This document shows, piece by piece, positions 55,125 through 64,000 of a DNA stretch of 64,000 nt. Made by a program: the position numbers and the translations under genes. The stretch comes from Siphonodentalium dalli (taxonomy: Eukaryota; Mollusca; Scaphopoda; Gadilida; Siphonodentaliidae): NCBI GenBank assembly GCA_032622095.1, contig CP136063.1, positions 271,863,426-271,927,425 of the forward strand. The letters are read 5' to 3'. The notes beneath the pieces were generated by a model. It ran no database searches and was not told where the DNA came from. It was given only the letters and a program-made list of their open reading frames with translations. Within the stretch, counting starts at the first letter, position 1; every line of letters starts with the position of its first letter.

Positions 55125-56949
55125 TTGTTAGTCTATTCCTGGTGTGTTACAAATAAAGAGCGTTCATTGTTAGTCTATACCTGGTATGATACAAATAAAG
55201 AGCGTTCATTGTTAGTCTACTCATTGTATATTACCAATAAAGAGCGTTCCTTGTTAGATAATTCATGGTATGTTACAAATAAAGAACGCTCATTGTTCGC
55301 CTATTCCTGGTATGTTACAAATAAAGAGCGTTCATCGTTAGTCTATTCCTGGTATGTTACAAATAAAGAACGCTCATTGTTAGTCTATTCCTGGTATGTT
55401 ACAAATAAAGAACGCTCATTGTTCGTCTATTCCTGGTATGTTACAAATAAAGAGCGTTCATCGTTAGTCTATTCCTGGTATGTTACAAATAAAGAACGCT
55501 CATTGTTAGTCTATTCCTGGTATGTTACAAACAAAGAGCGTTCATCGTTAGTCTATTCCTGGTATGTTACAAATAAAGAACGCTCATTGTTTGTCTATTC
55601 CTGGTATGTTACAAATAAAGAACACTCATTGTTAGTCTATTCATGGTATGTTACAAATAAAGAGCGTTCATTGTTAGTCTATTACAGGTATGTTACAAAT
55701 AAAGAACGTTTATTGCTAATCTTATTCCTGGTATGTTACAAATAAAGAACGCTCATTTTTAGTTTTATTCCTGGTATGTTACAAATAAAGAGCGTTCATT
55801 GTTAGTCTATTCCTGGTTTGTTACAAATAAAGAGCGTTTATTGTTTGTCTATTCCTGGTATGTAACCAACAAAGAACGTCCATTGTTAGTCTTATTCCTG
55901 GTATGTTACACATAAAGAGCGTTCATTGTTAGTATATTCATTGTTTGTTACCAATAAAGACCGTTCATTGTTAGTCTTAGTCATGGTATGTTACAAATAG
56001 AGAGCGTCCCTTGTTAGTATATTCATGGTATGTTACACATAAAGATCGTTCATTGTTAGTCTTATTCCTGGCATGTTACAAATAAAGAGCGTTCATTGTT
56101 AGTCTTACACATTGTATGTTACAAATAAAGAGCGTTCATTGTTAGTCTATTCCTGGTTTGTTACAAATAAATAACGCTCATTGTTATATAGTCTATTCTT
56201 GGTATGTTACAAATAAAGAGCGTTCATTGTTAGTCTTACTCCTGGTATGTTACAAATAAAGAACGCTCATTGTTAGTCTATTCCTGGTATGTTATAAATA
56301 AAGAGCGTTCCTTGTTAGTATATTCATGGTATGTTACAATTAAAGATCGTGCATTGTTAGTCTTATTCCTGGTATGTTACACATAAAGAGCGTTCATTGT
56401 TAGTCTACTCATTGTATATTACCAATAAAGAGCGTTCCTTGTTAGAAAATTCATGGTATGTTACAAATAAAGATCGTTCATTGTTAGTCTTATTCCTGGT
56501 ATGTTACAAATAAAGAACGCTCATTGTTAGTCTATTCCTGGTATGTTACAAATAAAGAGCGTTAATTGTTAGTCTATTCCTGGTATGTAACCAACAAGGA
56601 ACGTCCATTGTTAGTCTTATTCATGGTATGTTACAAATAAAGAGCGTTCATTGCTAGTCTTACTCCTGGTATGTGACAAATAAAGAACGCTCATTATTAG
56701 TCTTACTCTTGGTAGGTTACATATAAAGAGCGTTGATTGATAGTCTATTATTGGTATGTTACATATAAAGAACGCTCATTGTTAGTCTTACTCCTGGTAT
56801 GTTACAAATAAAGAGTGTTCATTGTTAGTCTTACTCCTGGTATGTTACAAATAAAGAACGCTCATTGCTAGTCTATTCCTGGTATGTTACAAATAAAGAG
56901 CGTTCATTGTTAGTCTTATTCCTGGTATGTTACAAATAAATAACGCTCA
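55125..56949. repeat. 1,825-bp cassette, third copy
   Basis: Holds most of open tract 55,056-55,745; 46-bp monomer at 56,187. Confidence 0.87.
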
Positions 56950-59573
56950 TTGTTAGTCTATTCCTGGTGTGTTACAAATAAAGAGCGTTCATTGTTAGTC
57001 TATACCTGGTATGATACAAATAAAGAGCGTTCATTGTTAGTCTACTCATTGTATATTACCAATAAAGAGCGTTCCTTGTTAGAAAATTCATGGTATGTTA
57101 CAAATAAAGAACGCTCATTGTTCGTCTATTCCTGGTATGTTACAAATAAAGAGCGTTCATCGTTAGTCTATTCCTGGTATGTTACAAATAAAGAACGCTC
57201 ATTGTTAGTCTATTCCTGGTATGTTACAAATAAAGAACGCTCATTGTTCGTCTATTCCTGGTATGTTACAAATAAAGAGCGTTCATCGTTAGTCTATTCC
57301 TGGTATGTTACAAATAAAGAACGCTCATTGTTAGTCTATTCCTGGTATGTTACAAATAAAGAGCGTTCATCGTTAGTCTATTCCTGGTATGTTAGAAATA
57401 AAGAACGCTCATTGATTGTCTATTCCTGGTATGTTACAAATAAAGAACACTCATTGTTAGTCTATTCCTGGTATGTTATAAATAAAGAGCGTTCATTGTT
57501 AGTCTATTCATGATATATTACACATAAAGAACGCTCATTGTTAGTCTTACTCCTGGTATGTTACAAATAAAGAACGCTCATTGTTAGTCTTACTCCTGGT
57601 ATGTTACAAATAAAGAGCGTTCATTGTTAGTCTTACTCCTGGTATGTTACAAATAAAGAGAGTTCATTGTTAGTCTATTCCTGGTATGTTACAAATAAAG
57701 AACCCTCATTGTTAGTCTATTCCTGGATTGTAACCAACAAAGAACGTCCATTGTTAGTCTTATTCATGGTATGTTACAAATAAAGAACGCTCATTGTTAG
57801 TCTATTCCTGGTATGTTACAAATAAAGAGCGTTCATCGTTAGTCTATTCCTGGTATGTTACAAATAAAGAACGCTCATTGTTAGTCTATTCCTGGTATGT
57901 TACAAATAAAGAGCGTTCATTGTTAGTCTATTCCTGGTATGTTACAAATAAAGAACGCTCATTGTTTGTCTATTCCTGGTATGTTACAAATAAAGAACGC
58001 TCACCGTTAGTCTATTCCTGGTATGTTATAAATAAAGAGCGTTTATTGTTAGTCTATTCCTCGTTTGTTATAAATAAAGAGCGTACATTGTTAGTCTATT
58101 CCTGATATATTACACTTAAAAAACGCTCATTGTTAGTCTTACTCCTGGTATGTTACAAATAAAGAGCGTTCATTGTTAGTCTTACTCCTGGTATGTTTCA
58201 AATAAAGAATGTTCATTGTTAGTCTATTCCTGGTATGTTACACACAAAGAGCGTTCATTGTCAGTCTACTCATTGTATATTACCAATAAAGACCGTCCCT
58301 TGTTAGTATATTCATGGTATGTTACAAATAAAGATCGTTCATTGTTAGTCTTATTCCTGGTATGTTACAAATAAAGAGCGTTCATTGTTAGTCTTACACA
58401 TTGTATGTTACAAATAAAGAGCGTTCACTGTTAGTCACCTCCTGACAAATAACCAATACTGAGCGTTCATTGTTAGTCTATTCCTGGTATGTTACCAATA
58501 AAGATCATTCATTGTTAGTCTTATTCCTGTGATGTTACAAATAAACAGCGTTAATTGTTAGTCTATTCTTGGTATGTTACAAATAAAGAGCGTTCATTGT
58601 TAGTCTTACTCCTGGTATGTTACAAATAAAGAACACTCATTGTTAGTCTATTCCTGGTATGTCATAAATAAAGAGCGTTCCTTGTTAGTATATTCATGGT
58701 ATGTTACAAATAAAGATCGTGCATTGTTAGTCTTATTCCTGGTATGTTACACATAAAGAGCGTTCATTGTTAGTCTACTCATTGTATATTACCAATAAAG
58801 AGCGTTCCTTGTTAGAAAATTCATGGTATGTTACAAATAAAGATCGTTCATTGTTAGTCTTATTCCTGGTATGTTACAAATAAAGAACGCTCATTGTTAG
58901 TCTATTCCTGGTATGTTATAAATAAAGAGCGTTCCTTGTTAGTATATTCATGGTATGTTACAATTAAAGATCGTGCATTGTTAGTCTTATTCCTGGTATG
59001 TTACACATAAAGAGCGTTCATTGTTAGTCTACTCATTGTATATTACCAATAAAGAGCGTTCCTTGTTAGAAAATTCATGGTATGTTACAAATAAAGATCG
59101 TTCATTGTTAGTCTTATTCCTGGTATGTTACAAATAAAGAACGCTCATTGTTAGTCTATTCCTGGTATGTTACAAATAAAGAGCGTTAATTGTTAGTCTA
59201 TTCCTGGTATGTAACCAACAAGGAACGTCCATTGTTAGTCTTATTCATGGTATGTTACAAATAAAGAGCGTTCATTGCTAGTCTTACTCCTGGTATGTGA
59301 CAAATAAAGAACGCTCATTATTAGTCTTACTCTTGGTAGGTTACATATAAAGAGCGTTGATTGATAGTCTATTATTGGTATGTTACATATAAAGAACGCT
59401 CATTGTTAGTCTTACTCCTGGTATGTTACAAATAAAGAGTGTTCATTGTTAGTCTTACTCCTGGTATGTTACAAATAAAGAACGCTCATTGCTAGTCTAT
59501 TCCTGGTATGTTACAAATAAAGAGCGTTCATTGTTAGTCTTATTCCTGGTATGTTACAAATAAATAACGCTCA
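56950..59573. repeat. 2,624-bp cassette, sixth copy
   Basis: Open tracts 56,950-57,513 and 57,794-58,105; marker at 58,436. The C variant at 58,663 is shared with 48,458. Confidence 0.88.
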
Positions 59574-60325
59574 TTGTTAGTCTATTCCTGGTGTGTTACA
59601 AATAAAGAGCGTTCATTGTTAGTCTATACCTGGTATGATACAAATAAAGAGCGTTCATTGTTAGTCTACTCATTGTATATTACCAATAAAGAGCGTTCCT
59701 TGTTAGAAAATTCATGGTATGTTACAAATAAAGAACGCTCATTGTTCGTCTTTTCCTGGTATGTTACAAATAAAGAGCGTTCATCGTTAGTCTATTCCTG
59801 GTATGTTATAAATAATGAGCGTTCATCGTTAGTCTATTCCTGGTATGTTACAAATAAAGAACGCTCATTGTTAGTCTATTCCTGGTATGTTACAAATAAA
59901 GAGCGTTCATCGTTAGTCTATTCCTGGTATGTTACAAATAAAGAACGCTCATTGATTGTCTATTCCTGGTATGTTACAAATAAAGAACACTCATTGTTAG
60001 TCTATTCCTGGTATGTTATAAATAAAGAGCGTTCATTGTTAGTCTATTCATGATATATTACACATAAAGAACGCTCATTGTTAGTCTTACTCCTGGTATG
60101 TTACAAATAAAGAACGCTCATTGTTAGTCTTACTCCTGGTATGTTACAAATAAAGAGCGTTCATTGTTAGTCTTACTACTGGTATGTTACAAATAAAGAG
60201 AGTTCATTGTTAGTCTATTCCTGGTATGTTACAAATAAAGAACCCTCTTTGTTAGTCTATTCCTGGATTGTAACCAACAAAGAACGTCCATTGTTAGTCT
60301 TATTCATGGTATGTTACAAATAAAG
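59566..60325. repeat. 760-bp tandem duplication, first copy
   Basis: Fits 18 monomers (14 of 42 bp and 4 of 43 bp). It contains the open tract 59,574-60,053 and the ACTACTGG variant near 60,176. Confidence 0.9.
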
Positions 60326-60333
60326 AACGCTCA
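59574..60333. repeat. 760-bp truncated cassette
   Basis: Contains only the 159-codon-type tract (59,574-60,053) and the frame-closed stretch after it. The rest of the cassette, including the 103-codon tract and the CACCTCC marker, is absent because of the 760-bp crossover. Confidence 0.88.
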
Positions 60334-61085
60334 TTGTTAGTCTATTCCTGGTGTGTTACAAATAAAGAGCGTTCATTGTTAGTCTATACCTGGTATGATA
60401 CAAATAAAGAGCGTTCATTGTTAGTCTACTCATTGTATATTACCAATAAAGAGCGTTCCTTGTTAGAAAATTCATGGTATGTTACAAATAAAGAACGCTC
60501 ATTGTTCGTCTTTTCCTGGTATGTTACAAATAAAGAGCGTTCATCGTTAGTCTATTCCTGGTATGTTATAAATAATGAGCGTTCATCGTTAGTCTATTCC
60601 TGGTATGTTACAAATAAAGAACGCTCATTGTTAGTCTATTCCTGGTATGTTACAAATAAAGAGCGTTCATCGTTAGTCTATTCCTGGTATGTTACAAATA
60701 AAGAACGCTCATTGATTGTCTATTCCTGGTATGTTACAAATAAAGAACACTCATTGTTAGTCTATTCCTGGTATGTTATAAATAAAGAGCGTTCATTGTT
60801 AGTCTATTCATGATATATTACACATAAAGAACGCTCATTGTTAGTCTTACTCCTGGTATGTTACAAATAAAGAACGCTCATTGTTAGTCTTACTCCTGGT
60901 ATGTTACAAATAAAGAGCGTTCATTGTTAGTCTTACTACTGGTATGTTACAAATAAAGAGAGTTCATTGTTAGTCTATTCCTGGTATGTTACAAATAAAG
61001 AACCCTCTTTGTTAGTCTATTCCTGGATTGTAACCAACAAAGAACGTCCATTGTTAGTCTTATTCATGGTATGTTACAAATAAAG
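60326..61085. repeat. 760-bp tandem duplication, second copy
   Basis: Open tract 60,334-60,813 and the ACTACTGG variant near 60,936 repeat those of the first copy. The joint lies in the 27 shared bases 60,326-60,352, bounded by G60325/T59565 on the left and by the GGTGTG versus GGTATG difference at 60,353 on the right. Confidence 0.9.
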
Positions 61086-62532
61086 AACGCTCATTGTTAG
61101 TCTATTCCTGGTATGTTACAAATAAAGAGCGTTCATCGTTAGTCTATTCCTGGTATGTTACAAATAAAGAACGCTCATTGTTAGTCTATTCCTGGTATGT
61201 TACAAATAAAGAGCGTTCATCGTTAGTCTATTCCTGGTATGTTACAAATAAAGAACTCTCATTGTTTGTCTATTCCTGGTATGTTACAAATAAAGAACGT
61301 TCATCGTTAGTCTATTCCTGGTATGTTATAAATAAAGAGCGTTTATTGTTAGTCTATTCCTCGTTTGTTATAAATAAAGAGCGTTCATTGTTAGTCTATT
61401 CCTGATATATTACACATAAAGAACGCTCATTGTTAGTCTTACTCCTGGTATGTTACAAATAAAGAATGTTCATTGTTAGTCTATTCCAGGTGTGTTACAC
61501 ATAAAGAGCGTTCATTGTCAGTCTACTCATTGTATATTACCAATAAGAGCGTCCCTTGTTAGTATATTCATGGTATGTTACAAATAAAGATCGTTCATTG
61601 TTAGTCTTATTCCTGGTATGTTTCAAATAAAGAGCGTTCATTGTTAGTCTTACACATTGTATGTTACAAATAAAGAGCGTTCACTGTTAGTCACCTCCTG
61701 ACAAATAACCAATACTGAGCGTTCATTGTTAGTCTATTCCTGGTATGTTACCAATAAAGATCATTCATTGTTAGTCTTATTCCTGTGATGTTACAAATAA
61801 AGAGCGTTAATTGTTAGTCTATTCTTGGTATGTTACAAATAAAGAGCGTTCATTGTTAGTCTTACTCCTGGTATGTTACAAATAAAGAACGCTCATTGTT
61901 AGTCTATTCCTGGTATGTTATAAATAAAGAGCGTTCCTTGTTAGTATATTCATGGTATGTTACAAATAAAGATCGTGCATTGTTAGTCTTATTCCTGGTA
62001 TGTTACACATAAAGAGCGTTCATTGTTAGTCTACTCATTGTATATTACCAATAAAGAGCGTTCCTTGTTAGAAAATTCATGGTATGTTACAAATAAAGAT
62101 CGTTCATTGTTAGTCTTATTCCTGGTATGTTACAAATAAAGAACGCTCATTGTTAGTCTATTCCTGGTATGTTACAAATAAAGAGCGTTAATTGTTAGTC
62201 TATTCCTGGTATGTAACCAACAAGGAACGTCCATTGTTAGTCTTACTCCTGGTATGTTACAAATAAAGAACGCTCATTATTAGTCTTACTCTTGGTATGT
62301 TACATATAAAGAGCGTTGATTGATAGTCTATTATTGGTATGTTACATATAAAGAACGCTCATTGTTAGTCTTACTCCTGGTATGTTACAAATAAAGAGTG
62401 TTCATTGTTAGTCTTACTCCTGGTATGTTACAAATAAAGAACGCTCATTGCTAGTCTATTCCTGGTATGTTACAAATAAAAAGCGTTCATTGTTAGTCTT
62501 ATTCCTGGTATGTTACAAATAAATAACGCTCA
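60334..62532. repeat. 2,199-bp cassette, third regular copy
   Basis: Open tracts 60,334-60,813 and 61,094-61,405; marker at 61,692. Confidence 0.88.
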
Positions 62533-64000
62533 TTGTTAGTCTATTCCTGGTATGTTACAAATAAAGAGCGTTCATTGTTAGTCTATACATGGTATGATAC
62601 AAATAAAGAGCGTTCATTGTTAGTCTATTCCTGGTTTGTTACAAATAAAGAGCGTTTATTGTTTGTCTATTCCTGGTATGTAACCAACAAAGAACGTCCA
62701 TTGTTAGTCTTATTCCTGGTATGTTACACATAAAGAGCGTTCATTGTTAGTATATTCATTGTTTGTTACCAATAAAGACCGTTCATTGTTAGTCTTAGTC
62801 ATGGTATGTTACAAATAAAGAGCGTCCCTTGTTAGTATATTCATGGTATGTTACACATAAAGATCGTTCATTGTTAGTCTTATTCCTGGCATGTTACAAA
62901 TAAAGAGCGTTCATTGTTAGTCTTACACATTGTATGTTACAAATAAAGAGCGTTCATTGTTAGTCTATTCCTGGTTTGTTACAAATAAATAACGCTCATT
63001 GTTATATAGTCTATTCTTGGTATGTTACAAATAAAGAGCGTTCATTGTTAGTCTTACTCCTGGTATGTTACAAATAAAGAACGCTCATTGTTAGTCTATT
63101 CCTGGTATGTTATAAATAAAGAGCGTTCCTTGTTAGTATATTCATGGTATGTTACAATTAAAGATCGTGCATTGTTAGTCTTATTTCTGGTATGTTACAC
63201 ATAAAGAGCGTTCATTGTTAGTCTACTCATTGTATATTACCAATAAAGAGCGTTCCTTGTTAGAAAATTCATGGTATGTTACAAATAAAGATCGTTCATT
63301 GTTAGTCTTATTCCTGGTATGTTACAAATAAAGAACGCTCATTGTTAGTCTATTCCTGGTATGTTACAAATAAAGAGCGTTAATTGTTAGTCTATTCCTG
63401 GTATGTAACCAACAAGGAACGTCCATTGTTAGTCTTATTCATGGTATGTTACAAATAAAGAGCGTTCATTGCTAGTCTTACTCCTGGTATGTGACAAATA
63501 AAGAACGCTCATTATTAGTCTTACTCTTGGTAGGTTACATATAAAGAGCGTTGATTGATAGTCTATTATTGGTATGTTACATATAAAGAACGCTCATTGT
63601 TAGTCTTACTCCTGGTATGTTACAAATAAAGAGTGTTCATTGTTAGTCTTACTCCTGGTATGTTACAAATAAAGAACGCTCATTGCTAGTCTATTCCTGG
63701 TATGTTACAAATAAAGAGCGTTCATTGTTAGTCTTATTCCTGGTATGTTACAAATAAATAACGCTCATTGTTAGTCTATTCCTGGTGTGTTACAAATAAA
63801 GAGCGTTCATTGTTAGTCTATACCTGGTATGATACAAATAAAGAGCGTTCATTGTTAGTCTACTCATTGTATATTACCAATAAAGAGCGTTCCTTGTTAG
63901 AAAATTCATGGTATGTTACAAATAAAGATCGCTCATTGTTCGTCTATTCCTGGTATGTTACAAATAAAGAGCGTTCATCGTTAGTCTATTCCTGGTATGT
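62400..64000. repeat. Right-hand tail, cassette type of the 13.9-kb family
   Basis: Matches 13,486-15,086 at offset 48,914, and 27,427-29,027 at offset 34,973. Differences seen include AATAAAGAGCG near 62,815 where 13,901 has AATAAAAAGCG, TTATTTCTGG near 63,182, and GATCGCTC near 63,927. It runs off the window. Confidence 0.88.
62533..63767. repeat. 1,235-bp cassette, third copy
   Basis: Open tract 62,533-62,733; 46-bp monomer at 63,005. The next cassette starts at 63,768 and is cut by the window end. Confidence 0.88.

Larger units (their letters stand above)
53341..62399. repeat. 8,299-bp higher-order unit, copy C, with internal 760-bp duplication
   Basis: Matches copy B at offset 10,205 from 53,341. 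It lacks the 1,906-bp insertion and instead has a 760-bp tandem duplication near 59,566-61,085, so its length is 9,059 bp. After 62,399 the sequence does not re-enter another copy; it continues as the cassette type seen at 13,486. A private change near 61,299 (GAACGTTC for GAACGCTC) is visible. Confidence 0.9.
1..64000. repeat. 42/43-bp satellite array with multi-level higher-order structure
   Basis: Direct head-to-tail copies of a 42-bp monomer, or a 43-bp variant with an extra T (GTCTTATTCC or GTCTTACTCC in place of GTCTATTCC), fill every line of the window in one orientation. The consensus monomer has 14 G+C in 42 bases. Common variable sites are GAACGCTC versus GAGCGTTC, CATTGTTAG versus CATCGTTAG, TTACAAAT versus TTATAAAT, TTACACAT or TTACCAAT, and GAAC versus GATC. 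No stretch above one monomer departs from the pattern, so no intergenic or unique DNA is present. Such arrays in eukaryotes are usually heterochromatic, often near centromeres; that placement is inference. Species and satellite family are not recognised. Confidence 0.97.

Noticed and set aside
21-62733. Forward open stretches of 66-229 codons as protein-coding genes (14-residue repeat proteins)
   Set aside because: They follow from a stop-free frame in a 42-bp unit. All start at TTG, none has an in-frame ATG or a unique flank, and their ends are set by 43-bp monomers or recombination joints.
1-64000. CRISPR array
   Set aside because: Units are contiguous and similar along their whole length. 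There are no unique spacers and no cas genes.
1-64000. CENP-B box (TTCG, four bases, A, two bases, CGGG)
   Set aside because: The nearest string, TTCGTCTATTCCTGG, lacks the required A and the CGGG half.
1-64000. Telomeric or subtelomeric simple repeat
   Set aside because: The 42-bp monomer contains no TTAGGG-, TTTAGGG- or TTAGG-type tandem units.
1-64000. Insertion sequences, retroelements or tRNA genes inside the array
   Set aside because: No break in monomer order longer than one unit was seen on either strand, and there are no terminal repeats or target-site duplications.

Overview
The whole 64 kb is one uninterrupted tandem satellite (minisatellite-type) array. I see no unique sequence, ordinary gene, RNA gene, transposon or CRISPR array anywhere in it. 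The monomer is 42 bp, or 43 bp in a variant with one extra T, and is about 33% G+C, so the window holds roughly 1,500 monomers, all in one orientation. The monomer reads through TATTCCTGGTATG, then TTACAAATAAAG, then a GARCGYTC core, then ATTGTTAGTC. The array runs off both ends of the window. Sixty-four kb of homogenised satellite points to a eukaryotic heterochromatic, pericentromeric or centromeric region. I cannot name the organism or the satellite family from the sequence.

The array has several nested levels. At the lowest level are the 42/43-bp monomers. Above them, a landmark (a TAAATAACGCTCATTG-type monomer followed by CTGGTGTG, CTGGTTTG or CTGGTATG) recurs at 3374, 5063, 8796, 11420, 13619, 14854, 17315, 19004, 22737, 25361, 27560, 28795, 31419, 33619, 36621, 38446, 41070, 44920, 46745, 49369, 51275, 55125, 56950, 59574, 60334, 62533 and 63768. 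It tiles the window into cassettes of a few fixed lengths: 760, 1235, 1689, 1825, 1906, 2199/2200, 2461, 2624, 3002, 3733 and 3850 bp. Cassettes are combined into larger tandem units. A 13,941-bp unit (1689+3733+2624+2199+1235+2461) is present twice, at 1,387-15,327 and 15,328-29,268. An 8,299-bp unit (1825+2624+3850) is present three times, at 34,837-43,135, 43,136-53,340 and 53,341-62,399. The second 8.3-kb copy carries an internal 1,906-bp tandem duplication and the third a 760-bp one. Between the two large families (29,269-34,836) lies a mosaic of the same cassettes, and the tail (62,400-64,000) returns to the cassettes of the first family.

One forward frame of the 42-bp monomer has no stop and reads as a 14-residue repeat (VYSWYVTNKERSLL). 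Runs of pure 42-bp monomers therefore give open stretches of 66-229 codons. Every 43-bp monomer shifts the frame and closes it. All these stretches begin at TTG rather than ATG, and their ends are set by monomer length or by recombination joints. I read them as by-products of the repeat and not as genes.

The most useful signals are the traces of array evolution: unequal-crossover joints that can be located to 4-71 bp, whole-monomer insertions and deletions, shared point variants that order the duplications, and hybrid open tracts at joints. Within the monomer, the two commonest core alleles (GAACGCTC and GAGCGTTC) are exact reverse complements of each other. Almost every monomer carries AATAAA on the + strand, and the 42-bp length equals four turns of B-DNA.
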